Assembly: GCA_963457665.1 (NCBI GenBank)
Contig: OY735233.1
Coordinates: forward strand, 28,884,637 to 28,948,636
Length of the DNA: 64,000 nucleotides
Source of the DNA: Thysanoteuthis rhombus
Taxonomy: Eukaryota; Mollusca; Cephalopoda; Oegopsida; Thysanoteuthidae
Direction of reading: 5' to 3'
Position 1 is the first letter of the stretch, and every line of letters starts with the position of its first letter. Below are positions 1 through 12,255 of this stretch, piece after piece. A program made the position numbers and the translations under genes. The notes under the pieces are model-generated. The model had not been told where the DNA came from and ran no database searches. It saw only the letters and a program-made list of their open reading frames with translations.

Positions 1-331
1 CAGAACAAGAAAAAAAAAGTCTCTATTGAAAATCTATGACGTTTTATGTACATTTTTAGAGCATTTGTCTGCATTTTTTGTCTCTATTAAAACTACTTTT
101 TTCCAATAAAGTTTAATCTAATGCTAATACCCCTTAGAACACCCGAGACAAAAAAGACTGCATCAAAAATAAAACGAAAAATATGGTCTATCATAGTTGT
201 GAATATATAGAGCAAACGCTGCTTTGTCTGCTTTCTTCCCATCTTGTACCCTCTATTTTTACCTGCAGAGAATGTCAACAATTCTCAGAACCGGGGAAAT
301 TTCATGTTAAAACCAGTTTTCAGATCCTGGG

Positions 332-334
<3 letters not shown>

Positions 335-416
<82 letters not shown>
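335..416. repeat. (GA)n microsatellite
   Basis: About 41 uninterrupted GA dinucleotides. Open frames across it on both strands are artefacts of the repeat. The sequence before it (1-334) holds nothing I recognise. Confidence 0.97.
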
Positions 417-418
<2 letters not shown>

Positions 419-1379
419 TAACTATCACATCGCATTTTGGACGATATTTTACATTTTTATTTTTGATGCGATTACAATTTTGTCTCAAAAATTTCAACAT
501 GGATTAGCTCGAAAACTCAATAGGAAAGAGTTTTTGTGCAGATTCTATTTTTTTTTTCTTGTGTTTATCTCGAGATTAGATCTAAAAGAGGAAAATAACG
601 TAGTGTAAGGTAAAAAAGAAAATATTTATCTTCTTTTTGTCCACTTTATATCGTATCTTTCAATCAGTCCACAACATACATCCGTAGTTTGGTCCTCATA
701 CACCCACATATATATTCATATAATTGAGTAAAGATTCACTACACGAGAACGTTTATGTTTCTGTACTGTCTGGGTTTCTTCAGGCAAATGTTTTAGTTTA
801 TTTAGTCCCTATTTAGGACATTTCAGACTACTACTACTACAAGCAAACCAATGGATAATTACCAATGTGACCATTACCTGGGTTAGCATCATTGAGAAAA
901 AAATACTTGTGCGTTTATATAATTTGACATCATGGACTTCTACACTTCTTCATCCAAAGGAAACTTTAAGGAAGCCATAGAATTTGCAAAAATCTATACT
1001 TACAATAGAGATATAGAATAATCAAACACTGTAGACTGACAGTACTGTTCAACGATCAAAATCAATGGAATAAAGGAGCGACGTCTGCTGTTTTGATGTT
1101 TCTGTAGGTAGTCTAAATTCAGCCAAGATGTCGGACCTAATCGGTTTGTTTATTTTGTATAACTTCACTATTAAATTAGACTTTGAAAATATCGGACTGT
1201 ACCGAGATGACGGCCTACTATTCATTGAAAACAGCAACGCGCAAATATGTGAAAAATTAAAAAAATGCATCATAAAAGAAATGAAAAACTGAACAGAAAG
1301 TTGATATCAAGGCTAATGTAAAAATTCCACATTTTTAGGTGCTAATTTTAATTTGAACAATAACACTCATAAACCACGG
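417..1379. other. No recognised feature
   Basis: AT-rich sequence with stops in all frames at short spacing. I see no exon with convincing splice sites and no transposon motif. It may be the decayed 5' part of the PLE that becomes recognisable from about 1380, but that cannot be shown by eye. Confidence 0.5.
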
Positions 1380-2345
1380 AGAAAAAAATTCTGTAATTAC
1401 ATATACCAACTCAAGTTCTAACCACCCAAAACAAAATCATCAACAAAATACTCACATCAATAGAGACTAAAATAATATACAATTCCTCAAATGAGACAAT
1501 ATTCAACGATGTTAGAAATGAACATGCTAAAGTCCTAAAGAACATCGGTTCTACCGAAACCAGCTTCAAATATAATGAAAAAGTAAAATCAAATAGAGTA
1601 AAACAGCAATAATGAGAAAAGGTGAGTTAAGAAAATCATCTGGTATACAACATTATTCAACCTACAAGTAATAACCATCTTAAGAAAAATATCCATCCGA
1701 TTGATAGAAAAACACACCCCGAGCAACCCACTGAGTAAGATATTTAACAAGAACAAATTTGAAATTAGTTATAGTTGTATGCATAATTTTAACAAATTCA
1801 TGACCAAACTTAATACAGTGATTTGAAATAATACTAATGGAGAAAACATTAATAAACCAGATTGCAATTTTACAAACGAAAACAGATGCCCTTTGCAAAA
1901 TAATTGTCTCAAATCGATTATTGCATTCCAAGCTGAAATATCAACCCAAGAGAAATCCTTACAAGTGAAATATTATGTAGGAATATTGAAAACGTCCTTT
2001 AAACTAAATTTAGCCAACCATATATCACCATTTACAAACGAAAAATATAAGAGCAAAACATCACTGTCGACATATCATTGAAGACAAATTGATAGCAAAC
2101 TCAAGCCTACAGTAAAATAGAAAATATTAGAACAAACACAAACATATGCCAGAATATTGAAACCCCATGTTACCTATGCGTAAATGTGAAAAATGAAATC
2201 TTCACTGTTGCCAATAGAACAAAAAAAACCCAACAAAAACAACAAGAACAACAACAAAAAACCCCAATTATTAATCAGATAAAATGAAGTAGTGTTGAAA
2301 TGCCGGCATCATTTAAAAATTCGATTAACAAACATAATTCAATTA
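1380..2345 (+). mobile_element. Decayed Penelope-like element, family A: end of RT and GIY-YIG region
   Basis: Read in several plus-strand frames, the stretch gives the C-terminal part of a PLE polyprotein broken by many stops and frameshifts. A segment near 1640-1680 corresponds to the family's KRKIIWYNPPFS-like stretch. It is followed by FNKNKFEISYSCMHNF (about 1740-1790), then the Cys-rich linker with CPLQNNCL (about 1888-1910) and YYVGILKTSFKLNLANH, which corresponds to the GIY-YIG endonuclease (Y-x-G ... F-K-x-R-x-x-N-H). LKCRHHLKI near 2295-2320 matches the C-terminal CRH(x)NK region. In family members this protein combines reverse transcriptase with a GIY-YIG nuclease. This copy cannot be functional. 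The family match is from memory. Confidence 0.72.
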
Positions 2346-2744
2346 CCAGCATATAGATATACTAAATTCATTCCCACAGCCACTGTGAAGAACAATCCAA
2401 TTACCATGATAATCCTAGACATGCGAAAACAGACCAAACCTATAATAATTAAATTAACAACTAGGATCATATTAAAAGGGAACCCTAACATTGGGAAATA
2501 GATTTAAGTGAGAATAAAACATTCTCAGAGAATAAACATAAATGTCTTTGTGTAGCGAATCCTTACTCCAATATATTCAAAGCTCTACTCTAAATCAATT
2601 TAATGTTTAATGTTGAATGTATCGAGCACAGTATGGGATAAACCCATCACACATACGATATTGTACTATATTGTATTCCTGATTTATATCATGTATATAT
2701 ATATAAACGAAAAACACACATGCACAATATAAGCGAAGCTGTAT

Positions 2745-2872
2745 GTATATTCTAGAAAGCTGTACAGCTTTAAAAAACTGAACATCTAAAACATTTTCAA
2801 TAGACTTATTGTGTCATTTCAGTCATCCATTTCCCAATGTCTGTCAATGCAATTCATGTAATTTTTTAAAGT
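2745..2872 (+). repeat. Dispersed repeat R1, partial copy
   Basis: The segment reading GTCATTTCAGTCATCCATTT followed by CCAATGTCTGTCAATGCAATTCATGTA is closely matched at 12130-12180 on the plus strand and, reverse-complemented, at about 3780-3850. Family identity is unknown. It lies about 0.4 kb beyond the 3' end of NPF-1. The remainder of 2346-3264 shows nothing else recognisable. Confidence 0.7.
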
Positions 2873-3264
2873 GGTTTCCCCTGTTTTTTCCCCTATACTC
2901 TCTTATAACAGTACAGTGTACAAATTGTCTCTTTTTGTATCATCAGTTGTTTACCATATAACAGTTTCGGGGATTTCAGACCATTTGATGAATATTGTAG
3001 TAGTTGGTGCATTAGTATTAAAAGTGAGTTTAATCATTACTCCCTCTAGAAAGCGTTTTGATACCTCAAAGTTTTGAAATCTGGACAATAGGATGGAATT
3101 TTGGAGAGAATGACTGAAAATCTATATTTCTTGAGAGGAAAAACTGAGGTAAAATGATTTGAGAGAGTGATTGAAAATAAATCGATTAAGTGCCGAAATT
3201 TTTAAACATTCATTTGACACACGGCTGGAAGATATTTTCAAACATAAAATAAAACAAAAACCAA

Positions 3265-3458
3265 TGCTTTAAAATTAATGTATATATTTTATTTAATTGC
3301 ACTGTGTATCGTCGACGATTTAATGCAGAAAATCTCCTTTGTAATCTCATGACGAAAATAATATCTCTTAAATAAACCAGAGTCAATCTGTTGAAAAGAC
3401 TGTATGAAAGGCGAATTTGTTTCTGTTCCTCATTTCGAATGGTACCGGGCTAGCCATC
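3265..3458 (-). other. NPF-1 last exon (3' UTR) with poly(A) signal
   Basis: On the minus strand a pyrimidine tract and acceptor TTTTTTTCCCAG ends at 3459, so the exon would start at 3458. AATAAA occurs at 3293-3288, giving an expected cleavage site near 3265-3275. It would be joined to the donor at 5120|5119 that follows the NPF-1 stop codon. It is entirely non-coding. The exon is inferred from splice and poly(A) consensus only. Confidence 0.55.
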
Positions 3459-3734
3459 CTGGGAAAAAAAGGAAATTAAACATTAATTAAACATTTTGGT
3501 CCAGAAAATTCAAATATTACTTTTTTCATTAAAGTTCGTCATTAGATCATACTCAAAGGCTTTGGATATCCCATGGTATAAGAAAAAAACAAAAAACCAA
3601 AAAAAACAAACTTGGAAGTAATAATTCATACTAGCAGTAATCCGAGGAAGTCTCACGGTTTAAATAAAAACAATCACCAAGCATTGAAGGTAAATTTGAC
3701 AATTGATGCTTTATTCATGATATACATGACCCCG

Positions 3735-3850
3735 ACAAGTAAAGTTCACACATGGTACTATGATATCTAATTCTGTGTAAAACATAAAACCAATTGTAAA
3801 GCTTACATGAATTGCGTTAACAGGTATTTGGAAATGAAAGACTAAAATGA
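3735..3850 (-). repeat. Dispersed repeat R1, inverted copy in NPF-1 intron 3
   Basis: Reverse-complemented, this reads a GTCATTTTAGTC motif, then TTTCCAAATACCTGTTAACG, CAATTCATGTAAG and ACACAGAATTAGATATCATA. The same order of blocks is found at 12130-12240 on the plus strand. Divergence is perhaps 10-20 percent by eye. Confidence 0.72.
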
Positions 3851-4130
3851 CATTGATTTAAGAAATATTTTAAATTTATTCAGTTTTTAAAGCAATAAAG
3901 CTTTCTACACAGACACAGACTCCCCCTCTCTCTGTCTATCTCTCTCACCATGTGAAACTATGAAATGATCAGAAATGACGATCTCAAAGAGCTCAGTGAT
4001 CCATTCCGTTTGTATATCATATTCTCTATGGGAATATGTACCTTAACCCAATATCACTTTCATAGGTGTTAAATTGTGGCAAGAAATCTTTACTCAGTCT
4101 ACAAGCAGGATATTAGATCGATAGACCTTG

Positions 4131-4132
<2 letters not shown>

Positions 4133-4177
<45 letters not shown>

Positions 4178-4196
4178 TTTTGTATATATATATATG

Positions 4197-4250
<54 letters not shown>
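4133..4250. repeat. (TA)n microsatellite, interrupted
   Basis: Two runs of TA dinucleotides separated by a short TG/TTTT-containing interruption near 4171-4198. It lies in intron 3 of NPF-1, so frames across it are not genes. Confidence 0.95.
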
Positions 4251-4256
<6 letters not shown>

Positions 4257-5129
4257 TTAAGAATCATTTCTTAAAAAAAGAAAAAAGTTTTTTCCAAAAA
4301 AATTAATTGATTCATTCAATTATTGTGTTTTCGTTTCTAATACAGTTTTAAATTCAGGCATAGATTAAGGAGTTTAAAATTTTAAATTGAAGCAAACACT
4401 TTCTTTAGTAGTATATACCGATAAAGCTTTAAACGGCATGAAACGTCATGGTGACATCTTTCGAAATTATTCCAAAAACAGTTGAAATCTCAAATAAAGT
4501 AATAACTTCTGGATTAATTTTCTAAAAAAGTCAGTGTTTGAAACTCTACAAACTTAATGTCTGTTTTTGTGACCCGAAACGTTTTTTTTCGAATAAAGGT
4601 GATTTGTAAACAGAATAAAACAATAATTTCATAATTTGCACTGTCTTTCTTCTTCTCTTTCTTCCTACTAAATTACATTTTGACGTTTGTATCTATCAAT
4701 CATTCTCTCTCTCTCTGTCCACTCTCTTCCTCTCTCTCTTTCCGCGTAGACTCCAGCGTAGCAATATGTACAGACGGTAGTTGTTATGTGTAATAATAGT
4801 ATAGATATTTTGATAATATAATGATAATAATGATCCGATAATTTCAGCATTGATTCAATATGAATCCATTTACAAATTCATATTCGCTCGTTACAGCGGA
4901 GGATTGTCGATAATTTGTAAGAGCTTTGAAAAAGATAGTAAGCCCTGTGATAAGTACAAAAAAATGACTTCTGCATATTTATAGTGCTGAGTAGGATGAT
5001 GTTCTCACAAAGCTTACATGTCTATGTGAAGGAGAGAATAAAGAAAAGATATTTGATGTATTTGTGTTGAACTAAGTAAAGGCATTGTCTTATTTTGTGT
5101 AATGCAAAATGATCCTTACCATATATTTT

Positions 5130-5618
5130 CTATGCGTCATCTGCCAGGGTTCTGTAAGAGTTTCTTTGTTTGAGGCTTCGTCCAAACCTGGGAAAAAATT
5201 AGTTCCATGTATTTCAATATCTCATGTTGTGGGTGTATTATTATAACAGAAAACGGATAGCTATTATCACAATCAGTTAACACGGGGAAATGTTGTTGGA
5301 AACTGACTTATATCCCATGATTGGTCCAGTTCTGCCAAACTGGTTTACGACCAATGCTATTTTTGTTCGTTTGCAAGCACCGTTAAATAAAAACAAATGG
5401 CAAGAAAATAGAGACGAATTCGATCATTTTAAAATTTTATTTCCTTTACGTATTACTCACCTAGGTCGGGCAGCGATAGCATAGTAGTCATTTAGGGCTT
5501 TTAAATAGTCTGAGAGTTCCCCAGGAATTTTGGGTGCGGCCAACAGGCTTTCTTGGCAAAAGATTTGTCCTGTGAACATAACGGCAACCAGAAGGATGGC
5601 AAAGACTGATTTTTGCAT
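5130..5618 (-). CDS. NPF-1: neuropeptide F / PYF-type prepropeptide (two coding exons)
   Basis: Predicted 71-residue secreted precursor of an NPY-superfamily neuropeptide, which acts extracellularly on G-protein-coupled NPF receptors (family knowledge). Coding exon 5618-5461 starts with MQKSVFAILLVAVMFTGQIF, a signal peptide probably cut after Cys21. A 33-residue peptide follows: QESLLAAPKIPGELS, then DYLKALNDYYAIAARP, with R-F after the splice. The Arg codon is split AG|G by an intron of about 270 bp (donor 5460-5459 GTGAG, acceptor at 5189-5188 after TTTTTTCCC). Exon 5187-5130 gives F-G-R-S, where Gly supplies the amide, then SLKQRNSYRTLADDA and TAG. The last nine residues, YAIAARPRF, differ from squid PYF (YAIVARPRF-amide) at one position. 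The start Met sits 22 nt into an exon with acceptor TTTATTTGCAG. Gln22 could become pyroglutamate. There is no sign of decay. It is transcribed away from NPF-2 and NPF-3. Confidence 0.92.
5190..5460 (-). other. NPF-1 intron 2 (phase 2, within the R-P-R|F codon)
   Basis: A short intron separates the peptide body from the FGR processing site. The same codon is split in NPF-2 and NPF-3, where the intron is 2525 and 758 bp long. Splitting NPY-family genes at the RxR|F codon is a classic feature of the family (established knowledge). Confidence 0.88.
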
Positions 5619-5812
5619 GGTTGCAGGTGATTAAATTTTCTGCAAATAAAATTCATGTAATTAGACAGAACTTCCTCATGGGGTTTAATCGGCTTGATGA
5701 AATCATATTTCAGATAGGAAATTATATGATGCTTGTAAAAGAAAGCAGTCATTGTAATGGAGATAGCGTAATCCAGGATTCATGACAGGCAGTATGAAAT
5801 TGAATTCAAGTG

Positions 5813-5813
<1 letters not shown>

Positions 5814-5875
<62 letters not shown>
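5814..5875. repeat. (GATA)n / (GA)n compound microsatellite
   Basis: About nine GATA units followed by about twelve GA units. It is located in NPF-1 intron 1, roughly 200 bp upstream of the coding exon. Confidence 0.96.
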
Positions 5876-5879
<4 letters not shown>

Positions 5880-8385
5880 GTACATGGGACTACACAACAA
5901 TTATGTATATATACGTATAGATAGATACAGATTAATTAAACCGATATTTGAGCAGGAGTTTTATGGCATTGCGGCAACAGAAAGATTGTGCTAATCATAG
6001 CGTTAACCATCCAAGGAGGTGGACTGTTTGTAATCTTGAAATCTTTACCGCGACTCAGTGTCTATTCCAAAGTCCAATAGTGAAATGAATAGATTCAAAC
6101 AGGGATAGATAAACAGGGAAGGATAAGGTGTTGATTGATATTGCTAAGAATGGATTGGGATAGATAAGTAGAGGGATAAAAGACCGGGATGTCAGACCGT
6201 TCTCATTGCCTCATGACAGCATTCAATCCACTGTATTAAACATTTATAAGAAACGAGAAAAGTATCATCTCGTAAGAACTCTTTGAAAATCAATTTTTTT
6301 CTCTTAATTACCGTACGTAAATTAATTCCAATCTGCCCGCCTTATTTGACCCAAGTTTCCAGATATGAACGATTGTGAATCGCTACTGATCATTATTGTA
6401 ACTTGCACGCCTTTTTCAATTATAGTGCTTGATTACGTCATAGGCAATTTCCTGTTTCCAGTTAATGAGTTCATAGCAATAAAACGTTTACACATTTTGA
6501 AAAGTATTGGCTGATTCATCTTGCCAATTATTCCTTTAAGTTCGTTTGTCGAAGACTTAGGCGCTTCGAAAAGATTGATCATTTTAACCAATAATCAGTT
6601 CAAGTAGAGAAACAGTCATCATAGTTGAATTCAATGTGTTTTACTGTTTTTAAGCAATTTTGTTGAATATATGTACGGATTGACTATTATTACTTGTTTT
6701 GATTATACTAGTATGTATTTTCTACGAGAGAAAATATGACATTAAGTCAGTTTCATGCAGGGACCCAAACACTTGTGTATGTGTGACCAGTTGCAAAAAG
6801 TTCCCACGCCCACATTTCACTGATAAAGCAGCCACTGGGGACCTACCACCTTGTTAATACAATGTAAAGGTACTGCCTCTGAGATGGATAAACAGGGACC
6901 AAGCACGCTTCATTTATGCCCTGTATCACTGGAAGTTGTGGAAAATTTGCTCAAATCTAAAAGGTGTTCAAGTGAATAAATAATGAAAATTCATTTTCGA
7001 AATAAGCCTTTTGTGGTAAAAAGACATGCAAAATGAAAGAAAAAATTGCCTGATTCGAAAATACCTTTGTGTTTTTGATTTTTGAGAAATTCTCTCACAT
7101 TAACGAAGCAGTTATCGTCAAAATTCTGAAATTGGTTATGACTAGCCATCATGATCAAAAAGTGAACAACTATGGTGTCAAATTTTGAAGTTGTGTAAAA
7201 AAAATTCTATCAAATAATAAATATGGTCAAAATCAATTCTATTTATGACATCACTGCCATTTTCCACTGGAAAACATTTAGAAATATCTATACTCTAGGA
7301 AATCTAGATGTTATTAGTAAACCCACCAGAAGGAGGGCCAAAAGTGTTCGAAAAAGTTTTTTCCCCCCCAAAACCCCAAACATTCTGGAAGGGGTCTAGC
7401 GGAGTACTGATGTCAATTTCTAAGTCCGTAGATAAAACGGAGCGCTGGAATACTCAAACGCATAAACAAACTCATGTACATATAACAAGAGGTTAGAACC
7501 CTTAGCCATCTTTGATGGCTATGGTTGTTCAATTTCAAATATAAAATGACCTATAACTAATGCATGGAAGGAAACTTTTTGAGTTTGTGAATATCAGCAG
7601 TGAAAAATAAATGTTGAAAATCGTGCAGTGAATTTATTCTTCGAAGTTCAGTTTAATTTTCCGCAAACAACAAGCTCTAGAAATACCTCTTACTATTATT
7701 ACAATTAATAGTACTATTACCACTACTATTTCTACTTCATTTTGAAACTCTTTGAAACAGGATACATGTTTAATTAGAAAAATTAGGCTCCTCCTCTCCT
7801 ATATCTTTGTTAAAAAGCTAGCTCTTCCTTTCCCGTTTTTCTCCCTCCTCTTTTTCTTTTATCACGGAGATTTGCGACTATTCAGACTCTTTCATGTTTA
7901 TTTTTTTTCAAATTTTTGTTCTTTGTTTATATTTTCATACATAGAAACAAGTTTCACTAGTTGCTAATTATTGGATATCGCTAAGAAGTCCCTTGCTAAA
8001 AAGTTTGTCACTAATTCTAGGTTGCTAGTAATTGAGCTAACCATATGGACAGATCTGGATATAAAGATGGTGGACGCCTAGTTGAACTTATGTTTCTCGT
8101 TTTTCGTATTTGAATAATGAGTTTCAACCATCTTTAAGAAAACATCGAAGTAGATTCAACGTGGCTCGTGGTGTATTTCTAGTGGCATTAAATTCTATGG
8201 CTTACTGATGCTTTCAAAGAGATAATAATGACTACCGTTCTCACTGCTTGTTAGAATGTTCAGAAAACTGCATTGTTCTTAATGCTGACGGAGAACGTAT
8301 TCACAAATAGTCGACTGTCTTAAACTCAACCTATGCAAAGAATCCGTACAACAACACGGTATTATTAATGATAATAACAACAACG

Positions 8386-8406
8386 ACAACGATAATAATA
8401 ATAATG

Positions 8407-8471
<65 letters not shown>
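8386..8471. repeat. (ATA)n microsatellite
   Basis: A trinucleotide array of AAT/ATA units with slightly irregular edges (AACAACGACAACGATAAT). It yields poly-Ile or poly-Asn frames that are not genes. Confidence 0.96.
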
Positions 8472-8472
<1 letters not shown>

Positions 8473-10532
8473 TTTTTTCCTGTTCTCACGTGGCTATGTT
8501 TGTCAGCGTAACCCAGCAAAAATGGCACAGTTGGCAGTTTATGAGTGATTCACTCACAAAATGCCCCAATTTGGAGAATAAAACAGATCCACGTGATTTT
8601 CAACTGCTGCATTATGTTTTGGGTGGTGGGTTTCAATTTACGATATAACTGTTAAGGTAAACTAGACCTTTATTTTGTATCCATCGGGTATGATGTTGAA
8701 ATAGTACATCGTGACTCTATGAGAGAACGTTTGTTATGATCCCATATTTTATGAAGTTGATCAGCCCATAATCTAATAGCACTCTTTTACGTTTATTTTT
8801 TTCACCTGACCTCATATTCTGATGACAATACCTAAAAAGTAAGGGGAAACTATTCACCCACTTTGGGATAATGCTGAACATTGTATTATATTCATTTGTA
8901 AATAACGAAAACAATAATTCGAAACAAAGGAAGTGACTTGACATTAAACATAATGATCACCGAAGGTGGCTTTCAAGTGAGTGTATTATGAATACATGTA
9001 ATTTGGTAAATAAAAATAACTGATTATTCATGGAAATCATGCTATCTGTTCATGTCTTGTGAGACCGACGTGATAACTTTGAAGTATACATACATATACA
9101 CTGATATATTCTAATCAAGTAAAGACCTAATATTTTAGTGCATAAGAGAGTGAGATAAATAGAGACATAGACAATGCAATGAAAGAGAAAAGAAGAAATT
9201 ACATTATCAGAAGAGAAACACACAGTAACAATTGAATTTCCTTTTCACAACATTAGTTATATCATGTCATTCTTCAATAAGAATGCAAAAAACAAAGAAA
9301 GAAAGTAAACTCAGAGAACCTGAATGAAAATATTGATCAAAATTTGTCACATAAAAGAATATCAGCAAATATGCTCATAGCTGAATAGACCCAATAATAG
9401 TATTAATACGTCAATATCTTGAATACGATTCGATTGTCTTTCGATTATCCAGTTTCATCCTAATTTATAACCAATAGTGCTTCTTGTTGCTTATATTGTC
9501 ATAATCAAAAACTGTATTACCCATTAAATTCAGCATTTCATTGGACCTGGAGAAGACCTTTTTTTTATGACATCAAATTACCGATTGTAAAACGCTCCAA
9601 TTACCATGACAGTTATGAAAAAACAACAAAAAACAAAACAAAAACGACTGCTCTATGAACATCATGTGCATTTGGAAACTGATTCATAGAGTTTCTGATT
9701 CGCATGAACGAACCATTGATGCCAATATAAAGTCTACAATTAATATGTCATACCATTACTGATGCACAGAAATGAAACTTGGATACTATATGATAACTGT
9801 CCAATAACTCCGTACAATTCAGCCAGGGCTATTATGAAGATTAAATAGGTTCATTACACCAGTAAAGAAAAGTGAATGGCAAAAGCAGACGTATAAAGCA
9901 CAGTGTTTATCAGAAGTCTTCTACGATGGTTGTCATTCCTTCGGAATTTACAATGATAGAACTGAAAGAATTTCTGTACGGTGAGCTGGTAGACGTAAAC
10001 TGACCTCTTGGACGTCCCAAGATGTTCTAGAGGGACACACGAAAAATGCTCGGAAATGTGTTTATTCCCTGGGCCAGTGGAAGAGGAAATATAGAGAAAC
10101 CGTTTGGGTTTTGAGGCATGAATATTCATGTAGCAACTTACTTAATGTTAATATAGATGAGTTGCATCCCTTAACATGACAGACAACGAATAAGTGAGTT
10201 CATGTGGCGTATTATTAATCTTATTTTTTGCAACTTTAAATGAAGATAAAAACTAACGATGACTTGTCGACGTCAACGCTTCCATTCATGCAAAAAAAAA
10301 CAAAATGTGTATTTATTAACCATTCTATTCATTTTTAAAATTATAAAGCTGCATTTTGCCACAGTTATTTAATGCATAAGACATATCTAAAAAATTAACG
10401 GAATATTTGTGATCGTGAGCAGATTATCTTCAGAAAATTATACCAATAAAATTTATGATATAATTTGAACAGGTGAAATAATATGAGATGATTAAAAATA
10501 CGAGATGCATTTGAAGAAGTTGTTTCCCTTAC

Positions 10533-10589
10533 CTGGCTGGCTGTATCTTTAAATGAAATGTTTCAAAGAATGGTCTCTCGTTGAATGCT
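10533..10589 (-). other. NPF-1 exon 1 (non-coding 5' UTR)
   Basis: The exon starts about 30 bp below the TATA element and ends at a strong donor, GCCAG|GTAAGGG (GT at 10532-10531). It contains no ATG in good context that opens a long frame. It pairs with the acceptor just above the NPF-1 start codon. The start point is approximate, taken from TATA spacing. Confidence 0.65.
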
Positions 10590-10608
10590 GCCCAAGCGAA
10601 TGCTACAA

Positions 10609-10619
10609 CGATATTTATA
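10609..10619 (-). promoter_or_regulatory. NPF-1 core promoter (TATA element)
   Basis: On the minus strand the sequence is TATAAATATCG. Exactly the same 11-mer stands 93 bp above the NPF-3 exon 1 donor, and TATATATATCG above the NPF-2 donor. The position relative to a short exon with a strong splice donor supports a real core promoter. Confidence 0.7.
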
Positions 10620-10655
10620 CACCAGTTACGCCGATGAGCTGTCAGATACAGCCAT

Positions 10656-10663
10656 CTACGTCA
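10656..10663 (-). promoter_or_regulatory. CRE-like site upstream of NPF-1
   Basis: TGACGTAG on the coding strand is one full half-site plus most of the second half of the CREB/ATF consensus TGACGTCA. It lies about 37 bp upstream of the TATA element. Related ACGTC cores precede the other two NPF promoters. cAMP/CREB control would be typical of neuropeptide genes, but here it is only inferred. Confidence 0.45.
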
Positions 10664-11181
10664 GCTTAAAGGTGATCACAACGTTAAAGAATTGAAAAGT
10701 ATCTCCGAATACCGAGAGAGACGTGTTGGGTTTTCAAGTTCTCTTGTCCCAAGTGTTCAGTGAAAAGAGCGAGTTTTGTTTGACAGTGTCAGTGACCCCA
10801 ATAATGGCTTGTCACAGTCAAGATTTTGTCTTCGACGGTTGCTTATGGCGAAGGAAGTAAAATCTCCAGAGATTGGTTTCTGTGATGAGGTCATCTTAAG
10901 ACATGGGCAAAAATGGCCAATATGTAATTTCAGTTTGTCGTTGATACAGGGATTTCAGCACGTATTCTTAGAAGTTGTAAAACGTGTCAAGATTAATAAC
11001 GAGAATTTGAATATAAAAGGATAGACAATATATTTATGCATGGAGACAAGGGCAAGCACCCACCTCTTTCTCTCCCTATCATTCATGTACGCACCTGTAT
11101 GGATGCGCATGGTAACTGAAATACTAATTTCAAAGAATATTGGTGTGTACTAAGATTAGTAATTATCTAGCTTCGAATCAG

Positions 11182-11184
<3 letters not shown>
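10664..11184. other. No recognised feature upstream of NPF-1
   Basis: Sequence 5' of the NPF-1 promoter. One 82-codon plus-strand frame lies here (10776-11024), with no motif, signal peptide or splice context that I recognise. It could contain enhancer elements of NPF-1, which cannot be judged by eye. Confidence 0.4.

Positions 11185-11222
<38 letters not shown>
11185..11222. repeat. (TA)n microsatellite
   Basis: About 18 TA units. The flanks to 11660 show no recognised feature. Confidence 0.95.
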
Positions 11223-11224
<2 letters not shown>

Positions 11225-11662
11225 GATATATGGCCCGATAGAATGATGATAAATTGTGTGATATTTTATTGAAACCTATTTGAAATCATCTCCCGTTATT
11301 AGACGGTGAATGTACCTGATAGGGTGGACACTTCAACGTAGTGCTGTTTCAACTCCCAAATCCCATTTTGCTTATTCATAGTCTATATCAGCTCTAATTG
11401 TTTCTTTCAACGCAACCATTATGTTATTAAGGAATGGATATATAATCCGACTGAATTATCATAAATTGCATTATATCATATTCAATATATCAAAGCGGCT
11501 ACCCTATCGGCTGCAGGTTCAATTCTTGCAGCAGTCCCAATTTTTCAAAATTGTTTTTCTATTTACGTTGTCTACGCCAAATGATGCATTCACCGTGTAA
11601 TAACAGGAGAGCATTTCAAATGATAGTTTCAATATGATATAACTCACTTTATGATAATACAC

Positions 11663-11671
11663 ACGCACACA

Positions 11672-11704
<33 letters not shown>
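11663..11704. repeat. (CA)n microsatellite
   Basis: About 20 CA units with two early interruptions. The following 11705-11939 shows nothing recognisable. Confidence 0.95.
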
Positions 11705-11707
<3 letters not shown>

Positions 11708-11939
11708 AATGTTTATATAGCTTAGCGCATAAACAATTCCGGTTTTCGACCGTTAATCAGTATATATCGTATTAAGAGCATTCTGAATCTACACATTTTT
11801 GTCAATAAAAAAAATCCATCTATTGTCCTAACAGGGGTCACTGTATTCCTAAAGCATGACTTATCACTCAAATACATTCCTCTGTTTGGATTAAAAATTA
11901 AATTTCTCAATTATATCACCACATTAGTCACATTTCAAC

Positions 11940-12189
11940 CTAGTTGTACTTACTAACAAGAGAACTAACTCACCCAAATATACTGAACCAACTATCCCTG
12001 GGTTGGAATATTATTGAATGTTTAAATGATTTTATGATAAACTTGACAAAGATAATATAAATATGTATATGTGTACAGAAAGTTTTACAGCGCTAATGCT
12101 GAATATATGTTCAAAAGTTCAAAATTAATGTCATTTCAGTCAATTATTTCCAAATATCTGTTAATGCAATTTATGTAAGCCTTTCAGTG

Positions 12190-12221
<32 letters not shown>

Positions 12222-12255
12222 GAATTAGATATTAAGGTACTATGAGTAAATTTTT
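11940..12255 (+). repeat. Dispersed repeat R1, longest copy
   Basis: The left part (TAACAAGAGAACTAACT ... CCAACTATCC ... GGTTGG) matches 30828-30885. The right part (GTCATTTCAGTC ... TTTCCAAATATCTGTTAATG ... ACACAGAATTAGATAT) matches 2810-2870 on the same strand and 3735-3850 inverted. A run of 28 T at 12189-12216 interrupts the right part. The boundaries are estimates, and I could not assign it to a known class. Confidence 0.68.

Larger units (their letters stand above)
5640..10532 (-). other. NPF-1 intron 1
   Basis: A large 5' UTR intron of about 4.9 kb, between the donor at 10532-10531 (CAG|GTAAGG) and the acceptor at 5641-5640. Inside are a GATA/GA microsatellite, an ATA microsatellite, homopolymer-rich DNA and short open frames with no recognisable domain. 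One 91-codon minus-strand frame (10129-9854) has a plausible length but no signal peptide or family motif, and I do not call it a gene. Nothing else is recognised in 5880-8380 or 8475-10530. Confidence 0.6.

Noticed and set aside
183-608. 141-codon open frame on the plus strand with a long Arg/Glu repeat
   Set aside because: It consists mostly of the (GA)n microsatellite. The complementary frame gives Ser/Leu repeats. No splice or start context.
9854-10129. 91-codon minus-strand frame in NPF-1 intron 1 as an alternative exon
   Set aside because: No signal peptide, no NPF motif and no splice sites of quality at its ends.
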